Positions 52,262 to 62,521 of a DNA stretch of 64,000 nt are shown piece after piece. The stretch is from assembly GCF_019355555.1 (NCBI RefSeq), contig NZ_CP072141.1, positions 1,916,001-1,980,000 of the forward strand, read 5' to 3'. The notes under the pieces are model-generated. The model searched no databases. It was not told the origin of the DNA and saw only the letters and a list, made by a program, of their open reading frames with translations. Each line of letters starts with the position of its first letter. Position 1 is the first letter of the stretch. The translations under genes were made by a program, and so were the position numbers. The stretch comes from Rhizobium sp. L51/94 (GTDB lineage Bacteria; Pseudomonadota; Alphaproteobacteria; Rhizobiales; Rhizobiaceae).

Positions 52262-54246
52262 TCATCGAGCTCGGCCATTACGCACTGGTTCTGGCCTTGG
52301 CCACCGCCATCATTGTCGCGACACTGCCGATGGTCGGTGCGCGCAGGCTCGATCAGGCAATGATGGACGTGGCGCGGCCGGGCTCGATCCTGCTGTTTGC
52401 GCTGGTCGCGTTTTCGTTCAGCGTGCTGACCTATGCCCATGTCGTCTCCGACTTCTCGGTCGCCAATGTCTGGGAAAATTCCCACTCGCTGGTGCCGATG
52501 GTCTTCAAGGTGTCCGGCGTCTGGGGCAATCACGAGGGATCGATGATGCTCTGGCTGCTGATCCTCGCCCTGTTCAGCGCCCTCGTCGCCCTGTTCGGCC
52601 GCCATCTGCCGGACACGCTGCGAGCCAACGTATTGTCCGTTCAGGCGTGGATTTCGGTAGCATTCCTGTTCTTCATCCTTTTGACCTCCAATCCCTTTAT
52701 CCGCCTCGACCCGGCGCCGGCCGAGGGCAAGGATCTCAACCCGGTGCTGCAGGACATCGGCCTCGCCATCCATCCGCCGCTGCTTTATCTCGGCTATGTC
52801 GGCTTCTCCGTCTGTTTTTCCTTTGCCGTCGCCGCGCTGATCGAGGGCCGCATCGACGCGGCCTGGGCGCGCTGGGTGCGGCCGTGGACGCTGGCGGCAT
52901 GGATCTGCCTGACGGCAGGCATCGCCATGGGGTCCTACTGGGCCTATTACGAGCTCGGCTGGGGCGGCTGGTGGTTCTGGGATCCGGTCGAGAACGCCTC
53001 GTTCATGCCGTGGCTTGCCGGAACCGCGCTGCTGCATTCGGCGCTGGTCATGGAAAAGCGCGATGCGCTGAAGATCTGGACGGTGCTGCTGGCGATCCTG
53101 ACCTTCTCCCTGTCGCTGCTCGGCACGTTCCTCGTGCGCTCCGGGGTTCTCACCTCCGTGCACGCCTTTGCCAGCGACCCGACGCGCGGCGTGTTCATTC
53201 TCTGCATCCTGCTGATCTTCATCGGCGGTGCGCTGTCGCTGTTCGCCTTCCGCGCCCCGCGCCTCACGTCCGGTGGGCTGTTCGCGCCGATCTCGCGTGA
53301 AGGGGCGCTAGTGCTGAACAATCTCATTCTCACAGTCTCCTGCGGAACGGTGCTCACCGGCACGCTCTATCCGCTGGCGCTGGAAACGCTGACCGACGAC
53401 AAGATCTCTGTCGGCCCTCCCTTCTTCAACCTGACCTTCGGCCTATTGATGATCCCGCTGCTGCTGGCGGTTCCCTTCGGACCGCTGCTCGCCTGGAAGC
53501 GCGGCGACCTGCTGGGCGCCTTCCAGCGGCTCTATACGGCGGCGGGCCTTGCCTTCGTCGCGGCGCTGGTGCTCTTTTATGTGCAGCATGGCGGGCCGGT
53601 GATGGCCGTTCTCGGCCTTGCCGCCGGCCTGTTCCTGATTTTCGGCGCGGCCACGGACCTCTGGTTCCGGGCCGGCATCGGCAAGGTTGCCGCCGACGTG
53701 GCGTGGCGGCGTTTTGCCGGCCTGCCGCGATCCGCCTTCGGCTCGGCGCTCGCCCATGCCGGACTTGGCGTCACCGTTCTCGGCATCGTCGCCGTCAGCA
53801 CCTTCCAGACTGAAAACATCCTCGACATGAAGCCCGGCTCAACCACGGAACTCGGCGGCTACAGCCTGCATTTCGACGGCATGAAGCCCGGCATCGGTCC
53901 CAACTTTACCGAGGATCGCGGCACCTTCACCGTCAGTCGCGGCGGCGTCGCGGTCGCCACCGTCTCGTCGGCCAAACGCATCTTCACCGCCCGCAAGAGC
54001 GCCACCACCGAAGCCGGGATCCTGACCTTCGGCCTCAGCCAACTCTACGTCTCGCTCGGCGATGCCGGCGCCAATGGCAGCATTGTCGTGCGCATCTGGT
54101 GGAAACCGTTGATCGTCTGCATCTGGGGCGGCGCCATCATCATGGCACTCGGTGGCATGGTCTCGCTTAGCGACCGCCGCCTGCGCATCGGCGCCCCCAG
54201 CCGCCGTGCCAAGCCTGTGCGCGTGGCGATGGAGCCGGCGGAATGA
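52258..54246 (+). CDS. ccmF: Heme lyase subunit CcmF
   Basis: A 662-residue polytopic membrane protein with the tryptophan-rich heme-handling motif [20 protein letters not shown] and flanking histidines ([21 protein letters not shown]). It joins heme to apocytochrome c at the periplasmic face with CcmH and CcmI. Its stop overlaps the start of ccmH by ATGA, where a repeat has entered the following gene. Confidence 0.95.
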   Translation: MIIELGHYALVLALATAIIVATLPMVGARRLDQAMMDVARPGSILLFALVAFSFSVLTYAHVVSDFSVANVWENSHSLVPMVFKVSGVWGNHEGSMMLWLLILALFSALVALFGRHLPDTLRANVLSVQAWISVAFLFFILLTSNPFIRLDPAPAEGKDLNPVLQDIGLAIHPPLLYLGYVGFSVCFSFAVAALIEGRIDAAWARWVRPWTLAAWICLTAGIAMGSYWAYYELGWGGWWFWDPVENASFMPWLAGTALLHSALVMEKRDALKIWTVLLAILTFSLSLLGTFLVRSGVLTSVHAFASDPTRGVFILCILLIFIGGALSLFAFRAPRLTSGGLFAPISREGALVLNNLILTVSCGTVLTGTLYPLALETLTDDKISVGPPFFNLTFGLLMIPLLLAVPFGPLLAWKRGDLLGAFQRLYTAAGLAFVAALVLFYVQHGGPVMAVLGLAAGLFLIFGAATDLWFRAGIGKVAADVAWRRFAGLPRSAFGSALAHAGLGVTVLGIVAVSTFQTENILDMKPGSTTELGGYSLHFDGMKPGIGPNFTEDRGTFTVSRGGVAVATVSSAKRIFTARKSATTEAGILTFGLSQLYVSLGDAGANGSIVVRIWWKPLIVCIWGGAIIMALGGMVSLSDRRLRIGAPSRRAKPVRVAMEPAE

Positions 54247-54845
54247 GAGCGTGGGGGTTATACCCCCCTCTGTCGGCTGCGCCGACATCTCCCCCACAGG
54301 GGGGGAGATCATTCTTTTCCCTATTTGGCTCTAACGTCTCGGCTAATCTCCCCCCTTGTGGGGGAGATGTCCCGAAGGGACAGAGGGGGGCTCTCGCCGC
54401 AATCGCGATACTCCTGGTCCTCATGCTGTTCCCCGTGGCGGCCCTTGCCGTCAATCCGGACGAGGTATTGCCCGATCCAGGTCTCGAGGCGCGGGCGCGG
54501 GCGATCTCGACCGAACTGCGCTGCATGGTCTGCCAGAACCAGTCGATCGACGATTCCAACGCGGATCTTGCCCGCGACCTTCGCCTGCTGGTGCGCAAGC
54601 GGCTGATGGATGGCGACAGCGACCGGCAAGTGCTGGATTACATCGTTTCCCGCTACGGCGAGTTCGTGCTGCTGAAGCCTCGGCTTAGTGAAAAGACCTA
54701 TGTGCTCTGGGGCGCCCCTATTGTCCTCTTGGCCGTCGGCGGCCTCGCCATGGCACTTTTCGTCCGTCGCCGTGGCGGTAAGCCGACTGGCACAGGTCTT
54801 ACTCCCGACGAGGAAGCGCGTCTCGAGGAATTGCTCGGCAAGTAA
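54243..54845 (+). CDS. ccmH: CcmH with palindromic repeat in its N-terminus
   Basis: A 200-residue protein. The CcmH redox motif RCMVCQ has C94 and C97; the domain begins [20 protein letters not shown] and ends with a membrane helix and RRRGG. It keeps apocytochrome c cysteines reduced. Residues about 7-48 are encoded by two inverted copies of the dispersed palindromic repeat ([14 protein letters not shown] and [16 protein letters not shown]), so the frame is kept but the N-terminus is about 43 residues longer than usual. The likely original signal is [18 protein letters not shown]. Secretion may be altered or an internal start used. Confidence 0.9.
   Translation: MRAWGLYPPLSAAPTSPPQGGRSFFSLFGSNVSANLPPCGGDVPKGQRGALAAIAILLVLMLFPVAALAVNPDEVLPDPGLEARARAISTELRCMVCQNQSIDDSNADLARDLRLLVRKRLMDGDSDRQVLDYIVSRYGEFVLLKPRLSEKTYVLWGAPIVLLAVGGLAMALFVRRRGGKPTGTGLTPDEEARLEELLGK
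54262..54390. repeat. Inverted pair of palindromic repeats inside ccmH
   Basis: Two units of the 21711 family in opposite orientation (about 54262-54310 and 54343-54390) with a short AT-richer centre. The whole lies within the 5' part of ccmH and is open in the ccmH frame. Confidence 0.85.
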
Positions 54846-54871
54846 CGTTTCGGTTTCTTCACCTTGGCGGA

Positions 54872-54896
54872 AACATTCTGCAACATTACCAACATT
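54872..54896 (+). promoter_or_regulatory. Three AACATT direct repeats upstream of degP
   Basis: AACATT occurs at 54872, 54882 and 54891, spacing 10 and 9 bases, in the 159-base spacer before degP. Tandem hexamers about one helical turn apart are typical of OmpR-family regulator sites, but no regulator can be named. Confidence 0.35.
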
Positions 54897-55004
54897 TCAT
54901 GGGCCGGACAGTTCACCGTAACGTGCAAGATCCTATATCCTTTCCATCAACTGATCGCCGCTGACCCCACGGCGCCAGTCCAGACGAAAGAGAAGGTAAC
55001 GCAC

Positions 55005-56558
55005 ATGTTCGAGACCATCAAAGGCCGCCTGACGCGCAGCACTGCCTTGAAGGCTTCCGCTGTCGCCGGCATTGCTGTTGCTGCCCTGGCGACAGGCGTC
55101 CCAGCCATGATTTCCAATTCCTATGCAGACGCCGTGGTCGTCCAGGCGCCGCAGGTTCCAAGCTTCGCCAATGTCGTCGATGCCGTGTCTCCCGCCGTCG
55201 TGTCGGTGCGTGTCGAGTCCCGCGTCAACCCCGCGGCTGCCGATGAGGACGACAGCTTCGGGCTCGGTCGCGGTTTTGACGACCTGCCGGACGATCATCC
55301 GCTAAAGAAGTTCTTCAAGCAGTTCGGCCAGCAGCCGAACGGCAAGGGCATGCAGGGCGAGCAGCAGAAGCCGAATGCCGACAAGGGTCGCCTCCGTCCG
55401 GTTGCCCAGGGCTCGGGCTTCTTCATCTCCGATGACGGCTACCTCGTCACCAACAACCATGTCGTCTCCGACGGTGCCGCCTTCGTCGTCGTGCTCAGCG
55501 ATGGCACAGAACTCGATGCCAAGCTGATCGGCAAGGATCCGCGTACCGATCTTGCCGTGCTCAAGGTCGACGACAAGCGCAAGTTCACCTACGTCAAATG
55601 GGCCGACGACGAGAAGGTCCGCGTTGGCGACTGGGTCGTCGCTGTCGGCAATCCCTTCGGTCTGGGCGGCACGGTCACCGCCGGTATCATTTCCGCCCGT
55701 GGCCGCGACATCGGCTCCGGCCCTTACGACGATTATCTCCAGGTCGATGCGGCCGTGAACAAGGGCAACTCCGGTGGCCCCACCTTCAACCTCAGCGGCG
55801 AAGTCGTCGGCATCAACACGGCCATCTTCTCGCCATCGGGCGGCAGCGTCGGCATCGCCTTCGCGATCCCTTCGACGACCGCCAAGGACGTCGTCGCCGA
55901 CCTCATCAAGACAGGCTCCGTCTCGCGCGGCTGGCTTGGCGTGCAGATCCAGCCCGTCAGCAAGGACATTGCCGAATCGCTCGGACTTTCCGAGGCAGCC
56001 GGGGCGCTTGTCGTTTCGCCGCAGGAAGGTTCGCCGGGCCAGAAGGCCGGTATCAAGAACGGCGACGTAGTGACCGCAGTCAACGGCGAACCTATCAAGG
56101 ACCCACGCGATCTCGCACGCCGCATCGGTGCCATGGCGCCGGGCAAGAAGGTCGAGGTCGCCATATGGCGCAACGGCAAGTCGCAGTCTGTCACCGTCGA
56201 CCTCGGAACCTTGCCTGCCGAGCAGAAGGCATCGGCCGACGGCAACAATGCGCCGCAGGCAGAACCGCAGCAGCCAGCCTCGGAAAAGGCGCTTACCGAT
56301 CTCGGCCTCACCGTCGGTCCGTCCGACGATGGCAAGGGTGTCGCGATCACCGGCGTCAATCCGGACTCCGACGCTGCCGACAAGGGCGTGAAGGAAGGCG
56401 AGAAGATCACCTCGGTCAATAACCAGGAGGTCGCCAACGCCCAGGATATCGCCAAGGTCATTACCCAGGCGAAGAAGGACGGCCGCACCCGCGCGCTCTT
56501 CCAGATCCAGTCGGACAACGGCAGCCGCTTCGTGGCTCTGCCGCTCAGCCAGGGCTGA
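55005..56558 (+). CDS. degP: Periplasmic serine protease DegP (Do family)
   Basis: A 517-residue protease with a signal peptide (about residues 1-42). Catalytic triad H152 (NNHVV), D182 (RTDLAVLKV) and S256 (NKGNSGGP). Two PDZ domains follow (about 290-380 starting GWLGVQIQPVS, and about 420-510, GVAITGVNPDSDAADKGV). It degrades and refolds misfolded envelope proteins. ATG at 55005 follows GAGAAGG. Tandem AACATT sites lie upstream and a strong terminator follows, so it is transcribed apart from the next two-component genes. Confidence 0.95.
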   Translation: MFETIKGRLTRSTALKASAVAGIAVAALATGVPAMISNSYADAVVVQAPQVPSFANVVDAVSPAVVSVRVESRVNPAAADEDDSFGLGRGFDDLPDDHPLKKFFKQFGQQPNGKGMQGEQQKPNADKGRLRPVAQGSGFFISDDGYLVTNNHVVSDGAAFVVVLSDGTELDAKLIGKDPRTDLAVLKVDDKRKFTYVKWADDEKVRVGDWVVAVGNPFGLGGTVTAGIISARGRDIGSGPYDDYLQVDAAVNKGNSGGPTFNLSGEVVGINTAIFSPSGGSVGIAFAIPSTTAKDVVADLIKTGSVSRGWLGVQIQPVSKDIAESLGLSEAAGALVVSPQEGSPGQKAGIKNGDVVTAVNGEPIKDPRDLARRIGAMAPGKKVEVAIWRNGKSQSVTVDLGTLPAEQKASADGNNAPQAEPQQPASEKALTDLGLTVGPSDDGKGVAITGVNPDSDAADKGVKEGEKITSVNNQEVANAQDIAKVITQAKKDGRTRALFQIQSDNGSRFVALPLSQG

Positions 56559-56579
56559 TCGCGGAGAAAGTAACGTGGA

Positions 56580-56620
56580 GGAAGCCGTGCAAGCCCCCGC
56601 CTGCACGGCTTCCTTGTTTT
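56580..56620 (+). terminator. Rho-independent terminator of degP
   Basis: Perfect 12-base stem GGAAGCCGTGCA / TGCACGGCTTCC (56580-56591 and 56602-56613) with a ten-base loop, followed by TTGTTTT. Confidence 0.9.
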
Positions 56621-56723
56621 CAAAGCAACCATGGGTGAAATCATGACCACCGGTAGCCAGCCAAAATCAAACGCCGCCGATTCCGGTTGTGCAGCAGTAC
56701 CGCCGGCGGGTAATGTCACGCAC

Positions 56724-57401
56724 ATGAAGATTTTGATCATCGAAGACGATCTCGAGGCCGCCGCTTACCTGACAAAGGCGTTCCGCGAGGCCGGTATACT
56801 TGCCGATCACGCCAGCGATGGCGAGAGCGGCCTCTTCATGGGCTCGGAAAACACCTACGACGTCATGGTCATCGACCGTATGCTGCCGCGACGCGACGGG
56901 CTTTCGGTCATCGCCGAACTGCGCCGCAAGGCGATCCATACGCCTGTGCTGATCCTTTCGGCGCTCGGCCAGGTCGACGACCGCGTCACAGGCCTTCGCG
57001 CCGGCGGCGACGACTACCTGCCGAAACCCTATGCTTTCAGCGAATTGCTCGCCCGCGTCGAAGTTCTGGGCCGCCGCAAGGGCACGCCGGATCAGGATGT
57101 GCTGTACCGCGTCGGCGATCTCGAACTCGATCGCCTGTCCCACGAGGTCCGCCGGGCCGGCAAGGAGATCGTCCTGCAGCCGCGCGAGTTCCGCCTGCTG
57201 GAATACCTGATGAAGAACGCCGGCCAGGTGGTGACCCGCACCATGCTGCTGGAAAATGTCTGGGATTACCACTTCGATCCCCAGACCAACGTCATCGATG
57301 TCCACGTCTCGCGCCTGCGTGCCAAGATCGAGCGGGATTTCAACATGCCGCTGCTGAAGACCATTCGCGGGGCAGGGTACATGATCAAGGACGAGGGATG
57401 A
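56724..57401 (+). CDS. OmpR-family response regulator
   Basis: A 225-residue regulator: acidic pocket EDD (7-9), phospho-acceptor D51 in VMVIDRMLPRRDG, LILSALG and LPKPYAF; winged helix from about 125 (LQPREFRLLEYLMKNAGQVV, NVIDVHVSRLRAKI). It starts at ATG 56724 (MKILIIEDD) by family form, though the frame opens at 56631. It overlaps its kinase by ATGA. The degP terminator precedes it. The signal is unknown; the place next to degP suggests envelope stress (inference). Confidence 0.9.
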   Translation: MKILIIEDDLEAAAYLTKAFREAGILADHASDGESGLFMGSENTYDVMVIDRMLPRRDGLSVIAELRRKAIHTPVLILSALGQVDDRVTGLRAGGDDYLPKPYAFSELLARVEVLGRRKGTPDQDVLYRVGDLELDRLSHEVRRAGKEIVLQPREFRLLEYLMKNAGQVVTRTMLLENVWDYHFDPQTNVIDVHVSRLRAKIERDFNMPLLKTIRGAGYMIKDEG

Positions 57402-58810
57402 GTCGCTTCCGCGTCCTCTTCAAGTCCACCGCCGTCCGCCTGTCCGCCCTCTACATCCTGCTTTTCGCGCTCTGCGCTGCGACGCTGGTGTTCTACGTGA
57501 CATCCATGTCCGAGCGGCTGATGACGGGCCAGATCCGCGATGCCGTCAGCCAGGAAGTCAATCAGGTCAAGCACGCCTATGAGGGCGGCGGCCTTAACCT
57601 TCTGCTGCGTACGATGGAGCGCCGCGCTCGCCAACCGGGAGCCAATCTTTACGTTATTGCGAGCCCTACGGGCGTCATTCTTGCCGGCAACGTCGCGTCC
57701 GTACAGCCCGGCACCTTCGACGACCAGGGCTGGACCGAAGTCCCCTTCACCTACGAGCGATATGCCGATACCGGCGCCGAGCGTCGCCACCTCGCCATCG
57801 CCAACATCTTCACGCTCGACAACGGCCTGCGCATCCTGATCGGCCGCGACCTCGGCGAGCCCGAGCGGTTTCGTCTGCTCGTACGCCAGGCGCTGATGCT
57901 GGCGCTGGCGATCATGGGTGTCGGGGCACTGGTGATCTGGTTCGGCATCGGCCGCAATGCGCTCCGCCGCATCGACCGGATGACCGATGCGAGCCGCAAG
58001 ATCATGGCCGGCGACCTGTCGCAGCGTCTTCCGGTCGGCGGTTCCGGCGATGAGTTCGACCGCATGTCGGATTCGCTGAACACCATGCTGGAGCGCATCG
58101 AGAAGCTCAACGAAGGCCTGCGCCAGGTTTCCGATAACATCGCCCACGACCTGAAGACGCCGTTGACTCGTCTGCGCAACAAGGCGGTCGACGCGCTCGA
58201 CATCGACAACGAGGATCGCCGGCGCGGCGCACTCGAAGGCATCATCGCCGAATCAGACCAACTGATCCGCACCTTCAACGCTCTTTTGATGATCTCCCGT
58301 GTTGAGGCCGGCGCGGTTGCAGCCGAAATGACCACGGTCGATCTCTCCGCCATTGTCGCCGACACCGCCGAACTCTACGAGCCGGTCGCCGAAGATGCCG
58401 GGCTTGTCCTCACGGCCGAGATAGAGCCCGGCGTTGAAATCCAGGGCAATCGCGAACTGATCGGCCAGGCGTTGTTCAACCTCATCGACAACGCTCTGAA
58501 ATACGCGCCTGGCGGCAATGGTCAGCCGGAGGTCATTCTCAAGCTCAGCCGTGGTGCCGATGGCGTCACGCTCTGTGTCGCTGACCGTGGTGCAGGCGTG
58601 CCGGTAGAAAGGCGCGAAGACGTGGTGAAACGCTTCTTCCGTCTCGACGAAAGCCGCTCGAAGCCGGGCACCGGCCTCGGCCTGTCGCTGGTCGAAGCTG
58701 TCATGGAACTGCACGGCGGCAAGCTGCAGCTTTCCGATACCGACCCCGACAGCAGCGAGGCCCGCGGCCTGACCGCGACGATGGTGTTTGCGAACGCCGG
58801 CAAGGCGTAG
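57398..58810 (+). CDS. HAMP-type sensor histidine kinase
   Basis: A 470-residue kinase: membrane helices about residues 12-30 (LYILLFALCAATLVFYVTS) and 166-186, a periplasmic part between them, HAMP, then H250 in NIAHDLKTPLTRLRNK, N box NLIDNALKYAPGG, G1 DRGAGVP and G2 GTGLGLSLVEAV. It forms an operon with the preceding regulator (ATGA overlap). Confidence 0.9.
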   Translation: MSRFRVLFKSTAVRLSALYILLFALCAATLVFYVTSMSERLMTGQIRDAVSQEVNQVKHAYEGGGLNLLLRTMERRARQPGANLYVIASPTGVILAGNVASVQPGTFDDQGWTEVPFTYERYADTGAERRHLAIANIFTLDNGLRILIGRDLGEPERFRLLVRQALMLALAIMGVGALVIWFGIGRNALRRIDRMTDASRKIMAGDLSQRLPVGGSGDEFDRMSDSLNTMLERIEKLNEGLRQVSDNIAHDLKTPLTRLRNKAVDALDIDNEDRRRGALEGIIAESDQLIRTFNALLMISRVEAGAVAAEMTTVDLSAIVADTAELYEPVAEDAGLVLTAEIEPGVEIQGNRELIGQALFNLIDNALKYAPGGNGQPEVILKLSRGADGVTLCVADRGAGVPVERREDVVKRFFRLDESRSKPGTGLGLSLVEAVMELHGGKLQLSDTDPDSSEARGLTATMVFANAGKA

Positions 58811-58879
58811 GGCGGCCTTCACAAATCGGACATCGACCCATATTACCGCTGTGAACAACTTCAATGAGGACCTCACGCC

Positions 58880-59419
58880 ATGGCTTCAGTCATTTCCGTC
58901 GCCCGTGATCAGGTGCACCAGTTCTCCAAGGCTGTGGTCGATCGCATCGAGATCGTCGAGAATTTGGGCGTTGAGGGCGATGCCCATGCGGGCGTCACGG
59001 TGCAGCATCGCTCGCGGGTGGCTGTCGATCCGAACCAGCCCAATCTCCGTCAGGTCCACCTGATCGAGCGTGAACTGCTCGATGAACTCGCAGGCGAGGG
59101 GTTCGAGCTGCAGCCGGGCGATCTGGGCGAAAACATCCTGACCGAGGGAATTTCGCTTCTGGAACTGCCGACCGATACGATCCTGAAGATCGGACCCGAC
59201 GTGAGGCTGAAGGTGACCGGCCTGCGCAATCCCTGCGCCCAGATCGAAAACTTCCGGACCGGGCTTTTGAAGAAGGTCGTCTATACCGGAAAAGACGGCA
59301 ACATCGTCCGCAAGGCCGGGGTCATGACCATCGTGCTTTCTGGCGGCAGAGTGCAGCCCGGCGACCAGATCGCGGCCGACCTGCCTCCGTTGCCGCACCG
59401 CCCTCTGGAACGTGTGTAA
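58880..59419 (+). CDS. MOSC-domain protein
   Basis: A 179-residue MOSC protein. The domain holds GVEGDAHAG, RQVHLIERELLDEL, LQPGDLGENILTEGI and the conserved cysteine C119 in LRNPCAQIE. MOSC proteins bind molybdenum cofactor sulfur or handle pterin-bound metals; the substrate is not known. It stands between the kinase and glnE. Confidence 0.88.
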   Translation: MASVISVARDQVHQFSKAVVDRIEIVENLGVEGDAHAGVTVQHRSRVAVDPNQPNLRQVHLIERELLDELAGEGFELQPGDLGENILTEGISLLELPTDTILKIGPDVRLKVTGLRNPCAQIENFRTGLLKKVVYTGKDGNIVRKAGVMTIVLSGGRVQPGDQIAADLPPLPHRPLERV

Positions 59420-59569
59420 GAGAAAATCATTGCCATGCCCTTGTCGCGAACCATCGCGATCAACGCTATTGGCGGGGAGTGCACTTCGTCCTAGATTGGC
59501 TGGCAATCAGCGTCGCGCCTGTTGGCCGGGGCGTCTGACCACGACCGCTTGAACAGGCCGGAGTGCTGT

Positions 59570-62521
59570 GTGACCCCATCGACAGATCGACTGGATACCG
59601 TGGCTCCCGGCCTTCTGCGACCGTTGAGCCAGGCCGAAGCCAAATCTGCCCTGGCCAGACTGAAGACCCTTGGCAAGACCGAGCCGACAATAGCGGCGTT
59701 GCTGGACGGCGATACGGCGTTGCGGGATTTTATCGTCGCGGTCTTCACGCTTTCACCCTACCTCCGCGATACCGCCGAGCTCGACGCGCCTCTGCTCGCA
59801 TCCGCGATCAATGTGCCGTTGCTGTCGCAGATCGACCGGTTGGTTGCCGATGCCCGGGAGGCGTGGCGGCCCGTCGACGGCGTCGCCCCTTCCGAAACCG
59901 AGCTGATGGCCCGGCTGCGGCGTATCAAGCGCAAGACGGCATTTCTGATCGCGCTCGCCGACCTAGGCCGGCTGTTCGATGCAAAGACGTCGGCCCGCCT
60001 GCTGAGCGGACTTGCCGAGGCCTCCATTTCCGCAGCAATCGACTTCCTGTTGCTGTCGGCCCACGAGGCCCGCAAGCTGACGCTGGTGAACGTCACGGCG
60101 CCAAGCCAGGGCTCCGGCCTGATCGTTCTCGGAATGGGCAAGCTCGGGGCAGAGGAACTGAACTATTCATCCGATGTCGATCTGGTCATCTTTTTCGACG
60201 AGATGGCCGGCATCGTTGCCGATCCCGACGACGCCATAGAGATCTTCCCGCGACTGATGCGGCGGCTCGTCCGCATCCTGCAGGAGCGCACGGCCGACGG
60301 ATATGTGTTTCGCACAGACCTGCGCCTGAGACCCGATCCTGGCGCCACCGCCCTTGCCATGCCTGTCGATGCGGCGATGATCTATTACGAGGGCAGGGGA
60401 CAGAACTGGGAGCGCGCCGCCTTCATCAAGGCCCGCCCCGTGGCCGGCGACCGGGAGGCCGGGGCAGCCTTCATCCGCGATCTCGTGCCCTTCGTCTTCC
60501 GCAAATATCTGGATTTCGCCGCCATCGCCGATATCCATTCGATCAAGCGGCAGATCCACGTCCACAAGGGCCACGGCGCGATCACCGTGAAGGGCCACAA
60601 CGTCAAGCTCGGGCGGGGCGGCATTCGCGAGATCGAATTCTTCGCCCAGACCCAGCAGTTGATTGCCGGCGGACGCATGCCGTCGCTGCGCAGCCGGGCA
60701 ACGGAGGCAACGCTTGCTGAACTGACCAGGGCAGGCTGGATAGATGCGGAAACGCGCGACGAGTTGACCGAGGGCTACTGGTTCCTCCGTGATGTCGAGC
60801 ACCGCATCCAGATGGTGCGTGACGAGCAGACCCACCTGCTGCCCGAGACAGACCCCGAACTGAGGCGCATCGCGCTGATGATGGGCTTTGCGGACCTGCC
60901 GCGCTTTTCGGAGCGGCTTGTGTCCGTGCTGAAGACAGTCGAAAAGCGCTATTCCCAACTTTTCGAGTACGAGAAGGGATTATCCGGCGAGGCCGGCAAT
61001 CTCGTCTTTACCGGCCAGGCTGATGATCCCGAGACACTCCAGACCCTGCAGCGTCTCGGCTTTACCCGCCCGGCCGATATCTCCCGTATCATCCGCACCT
61101 GGCATTACGGCCGATATCGCGCGACCCAATCGGTCGAGGCACGGGAGCGTCTGACGGAACTGATGCCGCAATTGCTGCGCGCCTTCGGGGAAAGTACGCG
61201 GGCCGACGAGGCGCTACTGCGCTTCGATCAGTTTCTCGCTGGACTGCCGGCCGGCATCCAGCTCTTTTCTCTGCTCGGCAACAATCCCGTGCTGCTCGGC
61301 CTTCTCGTTACCATCATGTCGGCGGCGCCACGGCTAGCCGATATCATCGCCGCGCGCCCACATGTCTTCGATGGCATGCTGGATCCGGGCATCATGACCG
61401 AGCTGCCGACGCGTGACTACCTCTCCTCGCGCCTCGAAAGCTTCCTGCAGCCCGCCCGGCACTACGAAGACACACTCGACCGACTCCGCATCTTTGCCGC
61501 AGAGCAGCGCTTCCTGATCGGCATCAGGCTGCTCACCGGTGCGATATCGGGAGAGATGGCGGGACGGGCGTTCAGCCATCTGGCCGATCTCGTCATCGCG
61601 TCGGCGCTGGATGCTGTTCAAACCGAAGTAAGCCTGGCGCACGGCAATTTCCCCGGCGGCCGCATCGCCGTCGTCGGCATGGGGAAGCTGGGCAGCTTCG
61701 AACTCACAGCCGGATCCGATGTCGATATTATTTTGCTCTACGACTACGACGATGGCGCAACCGGCTCGGATGGTCAGAAGCCGCTCGACGCCACCCGCTA
61801 TTTCACCCGCATCACCCAGCGCCTGATCGCCGCCCTGTCTGCGCCGACGGCCGAGGGCATTCTCTATCAGGTCGACATGCGGCTGCGGCCCTCGGGCAAC
61901 AAGGGGCCGGTTGCAACCCGCATCAATGCCTTCGAGAAATATCAGCGCGAGGAAGCCTGGACCTGGGAGCATATGGCTCTGACCCGGGCCCGGCTGGTTT
62001 GCGGCGACCCGACACTGGTCTCGCATGCCGAACGGATCATCGCCGGCATTCTCGCAGCGCCCGCAGACAAGCCAAAGATCGCCACTGACGTGGCGGACAT
62101 GCGGGCACTCGTCGATACCGAGAAGCCGCCCGCCGGAGTGTGGGATCTCAAGCACATGCCGGGCGGCCAGATCGACATCGAGTTCCTCAGCCAATATGCG
62201 CGGCTGGTGTCGCCGCTCGCCGTTACGGCGGAAGAAAACCGGGGCTTTACTACCGCGGAAGCGCTTGCGCGCTTCGGCCCCGGTCTCATCCCCGAGCAGG
62301 ATCTCGCCAGGTGCCGGCAGGCGCTGGCGCTCTATACCGAGCTGTCGCAGCTGATCCGGCTTTGCATCGATGGTGTCTTCGATCCCGCACAAGCGCCGGC
62401 AGGGTTGATCGATCTCGTGGCCCACGCCGGCGATTGCCCGGATGTGGTGACACTGGAAGCTGAACTCCGCCGCCTAGGCGACGCGACGCGCCGCATATTT
62501 CATGCGGTCCTCGTGCGGTAA
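59570..62521 (+). CDS. glnE: Glutamine synthetase adenylyltransferase/deadenylylase
   Basis: A 983-residue bifunctional enzyme. The N-terminal nucleotidyltransferase (deadenylylation) has ELNYSSDVDLVIFFDE near residue 200; the C-terminal one (adenylylation) has ELTAGSDVDIILLYDYDD near residue 710; PII-type regulation acts between. It adjusts glutamine synthetase activity to nitrogen supply. The GTG at 59570 has CGGAG upstream; a TTG at 59522 is less likely. The last 48 bases overlap the convergent pleC-like gene. Confidence 0.95.
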   Translation: MTPSTDRLDTVAPGLLRPLSQAEAKSALARLKTLGKTEPTIAALLDGDTALRDFIVAVFTLSPYLRDTAELDAPLLASAINVPLLSQIDRLVADAREAWRPVDGVAPSETELMARLRRIKRKTAFLIALADLGRLFDAKTSARLLSGLAEASISAAIDFLLLSAHEARKLTLVNVTAPSQGSGLIVLGMGKLGAEELNYSSDVDLVIFFDEMAGIVADPDDAIEIFPRLMRRLVRILQERTADGYVFRTDLRLRPDPGATALAMPVDAAMIYYEGRGQNWERAAFIKARPVAGDREAGAAFIRDLVPFVFRKYLDFAAIADIHSIKRQIHVHKGHGAITVKGHNVKLGRGGIREIEFFAQTQQLIAGGRMPSLRSRATEATLAELTRAGWIDAETRDELTEGYWFLRDVEHRIQMVRDEQTHLLPETDPELRRIALMMGFADLPRFSERLVSVLKTVEKRYSQLFEYEKGLSGEAGNLVFTGQADDPETLQTLQRLGFTRPADISRIIRTWHYGRYRATQSVEARERLTELMPQLLRAFGESTRADEALLRFDQFLAGLPAGIQLFSLLGNNPVLLGLLVTIMSAAPRLADIIAARPHVFDGMLDPGIMTELPTRDYLSSRLESFLQPARHYEDTLDRLRIFAAEQRFLIGIRLLTGAISGEMAGRAFSHLADLVIASALDAVQTEVSLAHGNFPGGRIAVVGMGKLGSFELTAGSDVDIILLYDYDDGATGSDGQKPLDATRYFTRITQRLIAALSAPTAEGILYQVDMRLRPSGNKGPVATRINAFEKYQREEAWTWEHMALTRARLVCGDPTLVSHAERIIAGILAAPADKPKIATDVADMRALVDTEKPPAGVWDLKHMPGGQIDIEFLSQYARLVSPLAVTAEENRGFTTAEALARFGPGLIPEQDLARCRQALALYTELSQLIRLCIDGVFDPAQAPAGLIDLVAHAGDCPDVVTLEAELRRLGDATRRIFHAVLVR

